Positions 38,117-46,170 of a stretch of 64,000 nucleotides of DNA are shown here, in pieces; positions within the stretch are counted from its first letter, which is position 1, and each line of letters begins with the position of its first letter. The position numbers were made by a program, and so were the translations under genes. The notes under the pieces were generated by a model. That model was not told the DNA's origin and made no database searches. It saw only the letters and a list, made by a program, of their open reading frames with translations. The stretch lies in NCBI RefSeq assembly GCF_947501385.1, contig NZ_CANMVP010000001.1:124001-188000 (forward strand). Reading direction: 5' to 3'. The stretch is from an uncultured Polaribacter sp. GTDB lineage: Bacteria > Bacteroidota > Bacteroidia > Flavobacteriales > Flavobacteriaceae.

Positions 38117-39701
38117 TTCTTTTCATATTTTGCCACATTAATCTTGTTTTTTCTTGACCTATTTCATCTATTGATTGAACACGAGGCATTTCAAAACTAC
38201 TTTTGAAGTTTTGCATTTCTGCTTCTTGAGAATATACACCTCTATGCTTTGAGAAAAAAGATTTACCAGCTTTGAGGTTTATATTAGTAATCATATTTAG
38301 AAATGAATTATTTTTAGATTCCGAATCATCCATTAGTTTTTGCATTTGAACATTTTGTCGTTTCAAAAAATAATTCATTCTCTTATCTGAAGGTTCAAAC
38401 TCGTTTATTATTTCTAATTCAGAAACCTGCTTGTAATAATTTTCTGAAGTATCAATAATTTGATTTATGATTGAAGTTATGATTTTGTTAGCAGTTTTTC
38501 TTTTCTCTTTCAGTATTTCTGTTACAGAGTAATAGTTTATTATTAAATATTTTACAAAAAGAGTTGCTATATGATTTCTTATGCGTTCATTTTTGTAATT
38601 TACTTCAAGGATATTATAAAGCATTTCAGATGCATATTTCCGATCTAATACATTTCCTACAATCATAAATACAATGTATAAAGAATCTTCTTCATCAAAA
38701 TTCTTCAATAGTTCTTTAGGAAGCCCAATAGGACTTATATTATCGTCAAAATTGCTAATAACAAAATGTAAAGCATTTTTATATGATTGATTATCTGAAT
38801 TTAGCCACTCTAAAAATAATGTTTCTACCATTTTTGGGTGATTAGAATACAGTTCATCTATTATTTCTTTTAAAACAGATATTCCTTTTAATTTACCTTT
38901 ATTATTTAAAATCCATTCATTTATAAACTCAATAATAATTTCTGGATTTTTAGAAATGGTATCTTTTAAACGATAAGTGATTGTATTATAAACATGTTTA
39001 TATTTTGATTCTGTATAAGTTAAAAGCTTTAGGTATTTTTGAAAATATTCTGCTTCTTCATCAAATTTAATTTCTTCATTAAGTGATCTTGCAACTTCAC
39101 TTTGAACTTCTATATTTTTTTTCTGGAGTAATTGTAGTATTATTTCCTTTGCACCACCTATACTGTTTAAGTGTTTGTTGTAAAAGCGTGCTATAATACC
39201 TAAACTTTGAACAGACTCTTTTTCTATTACTACTATTAGAATTTTATTAACTTCATTTAAGAATTTTAATTCTTCCTTTTTATCTTTTATGACAACTTGG
39301 TATGCAGCATTAACACCTGAATTAATTTTATACTCAGCTACACTTTCTATCAGAGATAAAATTTTATCCTTATAGGGATAACTTGTTTTACTTTCTGATA
39401 AACCTCCTAGTATTGAAGGTATAAAGTTTAAATTTTCTAAAGTTGGTTTTACGTCTATTATTTGTAATACCTTAATAGCTTCTTCTGGTTTCTCAATTGC
39501 AAATTTTCTTAATGCTTGATATATATAATAACTTGCACCATCATCTTTAATTTTTTTATATAATAAAGGCAATGATTCTACAAAATAGTTTTTATCAGGT
39601 ATTTCAAAATTATTACAGTATTGATTAAAATCTTGCCAAAACCCATTATATTTAGGATTGCTATTTAACTGTGTCAAAAACTCTTTAGCTTTATTACTCA
39701 T
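38100..39701 (-). CDS. Helical HEAT-like repeat protein, first gene of the pair
   Basis: This is a 533-residue soluble protein with no signal peptide or membrane segment. It is nearly all alpha-helical, with recurring helix pairs (LPLLYKKIKDD, ALRKFAIEKPEEAIKVLQII, IPSILGGLSE, EVARSLNEEI) that resemble HEAT/ARM solenoids; the C-terminal ~80 residues (QMQKLMDDSESKNNSFLNM) look like an extended tail. No enzymatic motif was recognised. A helical solenoid encoded with a nuclease is a common layout for two-part defence modules in which the solenoid senses or scaffolds. The function is not known; it lies 79 nt after the broken AlbA_2 gene in the same orientation. Confidence 0.6.
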   Translation of the reverse strand: MSNKAKEFLTQLNSNPKYNGFWQDFNQYCNNFEIPDKNYFVESLPLLYKKIKDDGASYYIYQALRKFAIEKPEEAIKVLQIIDVKPTLENLNFIPSILGGLSESKTSYPYKDKILSLIESVAEYKINSGVNAAYQVVIKDKKEELKFLNEVNKILIVVIEKESVQSLGIIARFYNKHLNSIGGAKEIILQLLQKKNIEVQSEVARSLNEEIKFDEEAEYFQKYLKLLTYTESKYKHVYNTITYRLKDTISKNPEIIIEFINEWILNNKGKLKGISVLKEIIDELYSNHPKMVETLFLEWLNSDNQSYKNALHFVISNFDDNISPIGLPKELLKNFDEEDSLYIVFMIVGNVLDRKYASEMLYNILEVNYKNERIRNHIATLFVKYLIINYYSVTEILKEKRKTANKIITSIINQIIDTSENYYKQVSELEIINEFEPSDKRMNYFLKRQNVQMQKLMDDSESKNNSFLNMITNINLKAGKSFFSKHRGVYSQEAEMQNFKSSFEMPRVQSIDEIGQEKTRLMWQNMKRNELPN

Positions 39702-39780
39702 TTTTTCAAAGATTTAAAAATATATAAAGAGAAATTATCTTCAGTTAGTTCTTAAAGTTACCACCCACCTTTCTACCCAC

Positions 39781-41178
39781 TTACGGAAGTTTATAATTTA
39801 TTTTCCAATGACCACCTTTTGCGCTACCTACTCTTTCAATAAGCCCACGATCTTTTAAAGCATTTAGATTATTGTCAATAGCAGTAGCACTTAAGTCAAT
39901 TATTTCTTCCAATTCTCTTTTAGAAACTTTATTATTTTTATGAATAGCTTTGATAATATTAACTCTATTAGCTGTTAGATTATCTACCCACTTATCTACC
40001 CACTTATTAAAATCGAAAGGTCTTCTAAATGTTACCGTAAATATTCCTTCAGTATTAAATTCAGGTGGCGTTAAATTATTTTCTAACATTAATTCTCTCA
40101 TTCTACTAATACCAGAACCTACTTGTTCTACCATTCTTATTCTTTCAAAAAGACCAAATATTAAAGGGTTTCTGCTTAAACTTCTTTTTCCAAATTCATT
40201 TTTAGGAATTCCACTCACTAAGCCTCCAGGATTAGAAATTTCAATTCTATCATTAAAAACTTCTACAGAGATACGAGCTCCTTTATCATAATAATCTCTA
40301 TGTGCTAAAGCATTAATAATAGCTTCTTTAAAAGCTGTTTCGGGAATTTCCCAAATTTCTTTTCGAGGTTGTGAACCATTTCCTTCAATGTCATAACGCA
40401 CATTTAGTTTTGTTTTTAACCAAGTCATTTTTTGCAGAAATTGCTGATACAAAGTACCTGACATTATTTTATCATCAGTAATATATCTTTTATCAATACC
40501 TTCAAAAACAGTACATCTAATTACTGCTTTTTCAAAAAATTGTTCTGGATTTTCTGCAAAGAATAAAGTAGCTCCATTTTTAAGAAAACCTTCTTTAGTT
40601 ACTAATTTTAAATTATTGAAGACTTGTTCGTTTGAAACAGTAGTGCCTAAACCCGCTAATTCTCTAAATTGATAGATGTTGGTATCAGCAATATCTTTAG
40701 TAATATCGATTGTTTTACAAGGCGCTTCATCATAATAAATCTTATCAGCTTGCTGAAAGAAATCTCTCATTTCTTCTACCGTCGTTAATTTTTGAGAATT
40801 AGGGCCTTGACGCACATAAATAGCTCCAGAAAGTACATACGGTTTATTTACACCTGAAGGAACTTCAATTACTACAATTTCTTTTTCATTAATAGTTATC
40901 GTATAAATATCACAATGTAATGTTGGTGTAATTTCATTTATTGAATTCTAAAGTGCTGAACGTTTTGCATTCGAAAATAATATACCTTGTATTGAATTAT
41001 TATCATCTACACCTAAAAGTATAGTACCCCCAGCAGCATTTGAAAAAGCACAAATTTCTTCTGTAATCTCTTTTACTTTACTTGGAATACTTTTCTTAAA
41101 TTCTACATTATAACCTTCTTCAGAAGTAATTAATGACTTTATTTCGTTGATACTTAACATAAAACAATTTCTATTCAC
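39781..41178 (-). pseudogene. AlbA_2 / RecG-like ATPase-domain protein interrupted by one amber codon
   Basis: The two open segments (41178-40948 and 40815-39781) are in the same frame. The DNA between them reads through as ordinary family sequence (HCDIYTITINEKEIVVIEVPSG..., then YVRQGPNSQ), so a single TAG at 40948-40950 is the only break; homologous context suggests a Gln codon (CAG to TAG). The intact protein would have an AlbA_2 (Schlafen-like) domain (EGYNVEFKKS, ICAFSNAAGGTILLGVDD), a central region, a HATPase_c_4/RecG C-terminal-like domain (ALAHRDYYDKGARISVEVF, EISNPGGLV, GSGISRMRELM) and a winged helix (KRELEEIIDLSATAIDNNLNAL). Such proteins are regulatory or defence-associated. The start may be ATG at 41160. 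A recent pseudogene, read-through, or a sequencing error are all possible. Confidence 0.82.
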
Positions 41179-41248
41179 AAATCTATTAAAATTGTTTGGT
41201 TTTTGGACTTAGAGTTGCACTTTTATCGGTGTTTAGATGTTGTTGTCT

Positions 41249-42010
41249 TTATTTTCTTTTATCTAAACTTTCTCTATCAAAAGCAATTAAATTAAATAAT
41301 TCTCGCATTCTTGAGCCTACTCTATTGCCATATCTTTCTTCGAGTTCCTGGGCGTTGAGGTTTGTGGTGGCGTGAGTGAAGACTGGCTTTTTGCTATTTG
41401 CTTTTAGGTGTTGGTATTTATGAGATTTCTCGACTGCGTCTGCCTTATCGGCAGACAAGCTCGAAATGACATTTTGAGGATTACTTGTATTTAGCAATAA
41501 ATCATATCTAGATAATAAGATTTCTCCCATTACATTGCAATCTTTTCCGAAATGGCGACCTGTAGTTTCTACACCTAAATCATCGAAGCAGTAGTAATTG
41601 TTATTTCCGTATTGTTCAATGATTTTAAAACCGAGGTTATTGAAGGTAAATACAATGTTTCTCGCCGGAACTACCTCATAGTTTTTTAAGTGAGGCACCA
41701 TGTGTGGCAATAATTTCATTAAACTTGTTTTTCCGCAACCCACTGGGCCAGATAGTAAAATTCCTTTTTGGGGATCGATGTTCATTCTTTTACATGATAC
41801 ATAATCATGAATAAAGTAAATGGCTAATTTGTATAGAATTGCTTCATCTTCTTTGTGAATCTTGAAATTTTTGCCAAATAATAGTTTGCCTTTATGGTCT
41901 AAATAGAATAGGATTTTTTCAAAATAGTAGTGAATATTATTGCCTTTTAATTCGCCTAATTGGTATTGGAGAGTTCCTTCGGTTATGATGTGTGGTGGTT
42001 TGAGATTCAT
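41249..42010 (-). CDS. DnaC-like P-loop ATPase with a repeat-derived in-frame insertion
   Basis: The start chosen is the ATG giving MNLKPPHIITEGTLQYQLGE; the frame is open to 42055 but that stretch runs into a repeated non-coding element. Walker A is GPVGCGKTS, Walker B is YYCFDDLG, and THATTNLNAQELEERYGNRVGSRMRE gives the sensor and arginine-rich region, as in DnaC/IstB-type ATPases found on Bacteroidota mobile elements. Between the SRYDLLLN helix and the THATTNL strand there are about 35 extra residues (including SSLSADKADAVEKSHKYQ) encoded by a palindromic intergenic repeat; the frame is kept. It may load a helicase or assist an integrated element, or may now be non-functional. The surrounding genes are truncated mobile-element genes. 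Confidence 0.72.
   Translation of the reverse strand: MNLKPPHIITEGTLQYQLGELKGNNIHYYFEKILFYLDHKGKLLFGKNFKIHKEDEAILYKLAIYFIHDYVSCKRMNIDPQKGILLSGPVGCGKTSLMKLLPHMVPHLKNYEVVPARNIVFTFNNLGFKIIEQYGNNNYYCFDDLGVETTGRHFGKDCNVMGEILLSRYDLLLNTSNPQNVISSLSADKADAVEKSHKYQHLKANSKKPVFTHATTNLNAQELEERYGNRVGSRMRELFNLIAFDRESLDKRK
41431..41473. repeat. REP-like palindrome inside the ATPase gene
   Basis: GTCTGCC (41438-41444) and GGCAGAC (41450-41456) form a 7-bp stem with a TTATC loop, flanked by 'tttctcgactgcg' and 'aagctcgaaatgacat', the signature of a dispersed intergenic repeat. Here it lies in coding sequence. Confidence 0.7.
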
Positions 42011-42121
42011 TATAACTTTCATTTTGCCTTGATGCAAAACGAAACAAAAAATCAAGCCTTAAATTTTACGAAGTCATATTCATTTTATATTTTGGTCTTC
42101 GTGAATACGCTATCGCTATTT

Positions 42122-42223
42122 CGACGGTCAAATTGATTTTTAATGGCTAAAAGAAATGAACTCCCCCGCATGGGCGGGGTCAAACAGCATTTCTTTTTAC
42201 GCCATTTTCAAATATTTGACGCC
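42122..42223. repeat. Long hairpin element, copy 1
   Basis: Arms GGTCAAATTGATTTTTAATG... (42125-42158) and ...CGCCATTTTCAAATATTTGAC (42188-42223) pair imperfectly over ~34 bp. The loop begins AACTC, contains a nested CCCCGCATGGGCGGGG hairpin and ends ACAG. A diverged second copy lies at 43515-43606, on the other side of a small membrane-protein gene. Flanks upstream ('aatcaagccttaaatttt') are also shared. Confidence 0.75.
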
Positions 42224-42480
42224 TGCACTAACGGCAGGCAGGCTCGTCTGCCAAATTTTTATGGCGGTTAGAATTCTGACTCAACTTTTAACTTTCTTAG
42301 TTTTTTAAATTTGACTCTAATACTTTTTTCTTGATAATACTTCGATAGCTTCGCTAGCTACTTTCAATGAAAATGTCTTTTCATTTCAGTAATGCTCGAG
42401 GAGACATTACGTCATTCTAATCGTTTGATAAAATTTTTTCTCGGGTCTCGGATAGGATACACAGTGGTTGATGGTAGCTC

Positions 42481-42520
42481 AACTTTTCCCCGAAGGGGAA
42501 ATGTCCGTAGGACAAAGGGG
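42481..42520. repeat. Two adjacent short palindromes (REP type)
   Basis: TTCCCC-gaa-GGGGAA (42486-42500) and TGTCC-gta-GGACA (42502-42514) stand side by side, followed by AAGGGG. They lie just downstream of the stop codon of the minus-strand membrane-protein gene and could act as its transcript end, although no T run follows. Confidence 0.55.
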
Positions 42521-42554
42521 TTAAAACGGTCTAAAAGGGGCTAAAAGAGGCCAC

Positions 42555-43217
42555 TTAAAACCCCTTCAACACCTTAATCCCATGTACAGGTTGCTGTATA
42601 CCCGTAGTACTAGAAATCCCACTAGGCACTTCAAACTCATAGACAAACTGCCAATTGTTTTTGGTGGTATAACTACCTAAGATTTGAAGCCGACTTTGGG
42701 TGTCAAAGCCTAAGCCCAGTCCGAATTTAGAGCGAGTTCGAGTCAAGGTTTCTGTTTTAGTGGTGGTGATGCGAAGGGTATCTACCCGCAACAGGTATTT
42801 GGGAAAGAGCGGTTTGTAGCTAAACTCCGAAGAGAGCAAATCTCCATTAAACTTGTTGTAGATGGTAAAGCGTCCGTCTAGCAAGCTGTCTTTTACTTGG
42901 ACTTCAAACTGCTTAACGGAATCTATCGGGACGCTTTCTTTGGGAGTGGTAATAGGTGTTTGAGTCCCTACTTTACGGGTAACATATACAATTTTAGGCT
43001 CAGGGTTTAGCGTAATACCTTTGGTGGTGACATAGTGGTTAAAAATCTCCAAAGTATCAATAATTCCTTGTCGGTATTCGGTTTTGGTAATGGTTTGGGT
43101 TTCTTTGGTCGTATAGCCGCCCAGACTGGTAATGATGGCATGTCTAATCCAGTCTTTGAAGAGAAACAGCAATAAGAGTAGGGCGATTGCCAAGGCTATT
43201 TGGGTTGTTTTTTTCAT
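42555..43217 (-). CDS. Hypothetical membrane-anchored protein of the mobile island
   Basis: This is a 220-residue protein not matched to a known family. It starts MKKTTQIALAIALLLLLF, one N-terminal membrane helix, followed by a ~200-residue soluble part rich in Thr and Lys with beta-strand character (TKETQTITKTEYRQG, RITTTKTETLTRTRSKFG) and a C-terminal stretch with an outer-membrane-strand-like pattern (GLGLGFDTQSRLQILGSYTT). It probably sits in the inner membrane facing the periplasm. It is bracketed by the two copies of the long hairpin element, with the ATPase on one side and the HU-like gene on the other. The function is unknown. Confidence 0.6.
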   Translation of the reverse strand: MKKTTQIALAIALLLLLFLFKDWIRHAIITSLGGYTTKETQTITKTEYRQGIIDTLEIFNHYVTTKGITLNPEPKIVYVTRKVGTQTPITTPKESVPIDSVKQFEVQVKDSLLDGRFTIYNKFNGDLLSSEFSYKPLFPKYLLRVDTLRITTTKTETLTRTRSKFGLGLGFDTQSRLQILGSYTTKNNWQFVYEFEVPSGISSTTGIQQPVHGIKVLKGF

Positions 43218-43514
43218 GCTTAAAAAGATTCAAGGTTCTTCAAAAGGTTCAATATTTTTCATTTAAAATTCAAGATTAGACAGGGATGAAGTTTAAAAGG
43301 TTTCAGGTTTCAAGGTTAGACACGGATGTCACGAATTGGCACTGACTTTACCGAAAAGGAATGGTAGATTTTTTTATCTTTTGTATTTTTCAACCTATAT
43401 CAGGGACTTCTAACTTCTAACTTTGTACTTTGTTTTTTCATTTGTTCATTTTGTCTTGAAACACTATTTAGCGAAAGCTAAATACCTAAACCAAAAATTC
43501 AAGCCTTGGATTTT

Positions 43515-43606
43515 CGACGGTCAATTACGTTTTCAATGGCTAAAATAAAAGAACTCGCTCTGCTCAGACAGCTTTTATTTTTACGCCATTTTCAAACTAT
43601 TGACGC
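43515..43606. repeat. Long hairpin element, copy 2
   Basis: This copy shares the outer arms with copy 1 (GACGGTCAA ... AATGGCTAAAA and TTTTTACGCCATTTTCAAA ... TTGACG). Its inner stem has changed on both sides: AATAAAAG pairs with CTTTTATT, where copy 1 has AGAAATG with CATTTCT. The loop keeps the AACTC start and ACAG end but is shorter. Paired changes that keep the stem indicate selection on folding. Confidence 0.75.
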
Positions 43607-43745
43607 TCGCCTCCAAATCCTATGGCAAACCTACCATTTGATATTTTGTACTTATTTTCATGATTTTCAGTCATACGTCTTTAAGTCATCAGTCATTTAA
43701 ACTCAAAAACTTCTCATAAAACCAAAAGCCTCTTTACCCTTCCTT

Positions 43746-43841
43746 CGGGGAAGGGCTCTCACAAACATTTCACAAAGCAAAAAGTCTCCTCTGGGATGGG
43801 ATCTCGGGGAAGGGCTCTCACAAACATTTCAACAAAGCAAA
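43746..43841. repeat. Direct repeat, two copies with 59-bp period
   Basis: The segment CGGGGAAGGGCTCTCACAAA-CATTTC...ACAAAGCAAA occurs at 43746-43781 and again at 43805-43841 with one inserted A. The intervening DNA contains 'gggatggg' runs. It is non-coding, in the gene-free stretch between the membrane protein and the HU-like gene. Confidence 0.7.
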
Positions 43842-43888
43842 TAATACATCGGGATGGGCTCTCCGCCCAGTAACCACGGGGGCTAAAA

Positions 43889-43976
43889 ACTGTGCCTACA
43901 AAAAAGTTGATTTGTAACTACAAAATGTTCTTTTTGTAACTACAAAAGTGTTGTTTTGTAACTACACTTTTCTTGC
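43889..43976. repeat. Iteron-like array with 22-bp period
   Basis: TTTGTAACTAC occurs at 43911, 43933 and 43955, exactly 22 bp apart, and the two first copies extend to TTTGTAACTACAAAA. A degenerate copy (ACTGTGCCTAC) sits 22 bp earlier at 43889. The spacing equals two helical turns, so a protein could bind all copies on one face. The array lies just downstream of the HU-like gene in an island with a DnaC-like ATPase and a recombinase fragment. Confidence 0.72.
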
Positions 43977-44010
43977 GCTGTGCTTACAACTTTAAAAAGA
44001 AAGCTGAAAA

Positions 44011-44048
44011 CACTAAAAAAAAGGTGTTTTATGACCTCTTTTTTAGTG
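44011..44048 (-). terminator. Terminator of the HU-like gene
   Basis: CACTAAAAAA(AA)GGT pairs with ACC(TC)TTTTTTAGTG across a ~8-nt loop, starting 15 nt past the stop codon of the HU-like gene. The T-rich arm serves as the T tract. Confidence 0.65.
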
Positions 44049-44062
44049 CTTGCTTTGCCAAT

Positions 44063-44446
44063 TTATACTTTTTGATAGGTTAAAGTATCTCGCATCACTT
44101 TAAGTCGTGATCCTGGTGCAAAGAGTATTCTGGCTTTTTTAATCAGTGCTGTGGTGACTTCTTCTTGTGTAGCAACACCTTCGCTGCTTACACCTACACG
44201 TAGGTTTCCAAGTTCTCCTATACGAACCACATTGCCATAACTTAATTCTTCTATACACACATCAACGAGTGCATAGAGTACGGCACGAATATCTGCACCA
44301 CTAACGGTACTTATTTTTTCAATACTTGTGGTAAGCGCTTCAATATTGCGCTCGTCTTGTTTGGCTGTAGTAGCATACCATTTTTTGATACCACCACCTG
44401 CTACGCCTGGTTCTCCACGTTCCAGGGCTTTAATTTTTACTGGCAT
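44063..44446 (-). CDS. HU/IHF-like DNA-binding protein
   Basis: This 127-residue cytoplasmic protein has the HU fold order: an N-terminal helix pair (DERNIEALTTSIEKISTVSGADIRAVLYALVDVCIEEL), then the beta-arm region (GNVVRIGELGNLRVGVSSEGV) and a basic C-terminal end (LIKKARILFAPGSRLKVMRD). It is longer than canonical HU (~90 residues) and belongs to the extended HU-like group common in Bacteroidota (start MPVKIKALERGEPG). It may bend DNA at the neighbouring iteron-like array or at recombination sites. It has its own terminator. Codon use includes more GC-rich codons than the PUL genes. Confidence 0.85.
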   Translation of the reverse strand: MPVKIKALERGEPGVAGGGIKKWYATTAKQDERNIEALTTSIEKISTVSGADIRAVLYALVDVCIEELSYGNVVRIGELGNLRVGVSSEGVATQEEVTTALIKKARILFAPGSRLKVMRDTLTYQKV

Positions 44447-44555
44447 TTTATTTGTTTTTAGTGAAACTCTAATTTTAAAAGCACGCAGTGTTTTAAAATT
44501 AGTTAGTTGAACTAATCCCTGCGACCTGTGCTGAACTTGATTCAGTAAGGCAGGG

Positions 44556-45100
44556 ATCTCATCTGTATATAAAGAGATCTTCTAAACAATCTCTATCGCA
44601 TCCATTCCCACATGGGCAAGGTTTGTTCTTTTTATTTTTACATTGCTATTCTTTACTGTATACCATCTCGACCTGCGAGGTTATGGATTCCTGCCTACGC
44701 AGGAATGACACGCTAACTATTAACTACAATCTAAACTCTAAATTTTGATATGCATCCTGTCATTGCGAGCAGCCTATACTGAGCATAGCCGAAGTACCAG
44801 CAGGAATCTCATCTGTATATAAAGAAACTTTCTAAACAATCTCTATCGCATCCGTTCTAAGATAGGAATCGGTAGGGTTCTTTTTTTGTTTGTATCATCA
44901 TCTTTTTCTTTTGCAATGTCGTTGTGAATCTTCCTGTCATCCTGAATAGCCTGTGCTGAACAAAGTCAAATCACTCAGTTAGACATTTGTAATTACTTTT
45001 CAGACAGCCTCTCATCTGTATATAAAGAGACTTTCTAAACAATCTCTATCGCATCCATTCCCATATGGGCAAGGTTCGTTCTTTTTATTTTTGCATTTTC
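44556..45100. repeat. Three dispersed copies of a ~90-bp element carrying a shared 3' coding end
   Basis: Copies start at 44556, 44806 and 45010 and share 'atctcatctgtatataaaga', then 'tctaaacaatctctatcgcatcc'. On the minus strand each copy reads as the end of a frame ...DAIEIV-stop; copies 1 and 3 share KRTNLAHxGMDAIEIV. Copy 3 forms the 3' end of the ECF sigma fragment. The DNA between copies carries other short repeats, including a palindromic 'gattcctgcctacgcaggaatgaca' at about 44.69 kb. No further gene is visible in this stretch. Confidence 0.75.
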
Positions 45101-45295
45101 TAACTTAAGGTATCGTTTTTCATCCCATAGCTTTATAAAAAGGTCTTGTACAATGTCTTCTGCCAGCTGAAAGGAGTCGCAATATTTAAACGCATATACA
45201 CTTAAAGGTTTATAATACCGGTCGAATAGTTGTTTGTAGGCGTCCGGACTTCCTTCCTTTAGGTTTTTAAGAATTTGAGCATCACTTAATTTCAT
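45035..45295 (-). pseudogene. Truncated ECF (FecI-like) sigma factor fused to a repeat-derived tail
   Basis: Only sigma region 2 remains: KLSDAQILKNLKEGSPDAYKQLFDRYYKPL, then AFKYCDSFQLAEDIVQDLFIKLWDEKR, the region 2.2-2.4 pattern. Region 4, needed for -35 recognition, is missing; full ECF factors are ~180 residues and this one is 86. The last ~18 residues (KRTNLAHMGMDAIEIV) come from the triplicated repeat element rather than a sigma factor. Loss of region 4 by repeat insertion or recombination is the simplest reading, so it is probably inactive. Confidence 0.8.
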
Positions 45296-45437
45296 ATATC
45301 AGATTGTGTAGGGAGGATTATTGGCAATAAAAAATGTGCTAATATAATTTAATTTGACAGCTCTCATAAATTATATTACCATACAAGATAAATAATTTGA
45401 TGCAAATACTATTAATAGCTAAGGTTTTTTTTACTTT

Positions 45438-45791
45438 TTAACTATTCGCTCTCTTTACGTAGTTGCTTTTAAAACTCATTTTATCTTTTAGAATTTTCAT
45501 GTCTTCACCTACTTTTCTATCCAGTATTTTAGCATAATGTTGAGTTGTTTTGAGTGATTTATGCCCCAACATTTTGCTTACTGACTCTATGGGAACGCCA
45601 TTGCTTAGCGTGACCGTAGTGGCAAAGGTATGACGTGCTAAATGGAACGTGAAGTTTTTATGAATGCCACATAGATCTGCAATTTCTTTTATATAGGCAT
45701 TCATTTTTTGATTGCTTAACACCGGTAGTAATTTATTGCCATTGATTACTTCTGGATGGTCTGCATATTCTTGGGGATTTTTCTTTTTCAA
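45438..45791 (-). pseudogene. C-terminal fragment of a tyrosine recombinase/integrase
   Basis: The 117 residues match the end of phage-type integrases: HLARHTFATT (His and second Arg of the catalytic set), MLGHKSLKTTQHYAKI (His/Lys region and the Tyr nucleophile). The N-terminal SAM-like and core-binding domains and the first catalytic Arg are absent; full proteins are ~400 residues. No intact upstream part lies nearby. It is most likely a remnant of the integrase that brought in the accessory island. No tRNA or clear attachment site is seen beside it. Confidence 0.85.
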
Positions 45792-46040
45792 TTTTATCGT
45801 TGAATCTTTTTATCTATTACATCGTTTGATGATTTAGTTCAAACTTCATTTATTTTATGAAACACCACCTAGTTAGCTGCTTTGATGTGTTTTACAATTA
45901 TTTAAATATATTCTTTTAGAAAAGGATTCTCCTCTGGATTCAGTTGCATCTTGACATCAATGCTTGTAAATTGTAAAAGTACTTTCTTTTTGTAAGTCGC
46001 CCCCCTTAACAACTATGAATGCCAATTGAGATTCTCTAAA
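45792..46040. other. Intergenic region at the right edge of the accessory island
   Basis: No gene is recognisable between the recombinase fragment and the next plus-strand gene. Base composition returns to AT-rich. Part of the lost recombinase gene may have lain here, but no translated similarity was recognised. Confidence 0.4.
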
Positions 46041-46071
46041 ATATGTCTCAAAACAAGTTATTGAGACATAT
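46041..46071. promoter_or_regulatory. Perfect 11-bp inverted repeat, possible operator
   Basis: ATATGTCTCAA and TTGAGACATAT form perfect 11-bp arms with a 9-nt spacer, 100 nt before the start of the lipoprotein gene. A half site (AATGTCTCAAAAG) recurs at 47482 next to the -7 box of the beta-helix gene. It could be an operator for a dimeric regulator, or a hairpin. Confidence 0.5.
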
Positions 46072-46170
46072 AGCTACATAAATTACCATTCCCTAAAAAT
46101 ACATTTCTCATAATTTTGAATTTATCTACCTCTACAAAAAAATTAGAGCTCTAATTATAAGTTAATTATT

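Noticed and set aside
40948..41178. A separate 76-residue AlbA_2 protein
   Set aside because: It is in frame with the downstream part, and the DNA after its TAG continues as family sequence, so it is one interrupted gene.
43506..43700. Open frame of 64 codons on the plus strand
   Set aside because: It reads straight through hairpin element copy 2; the structure of the DNA explains the sequence better than a protein does.
43746..43976. CRISPR-like array
   Set aside because: The repeats are too few and the 22-bp units are contiguous with no separate spacers; no cas gene is present.
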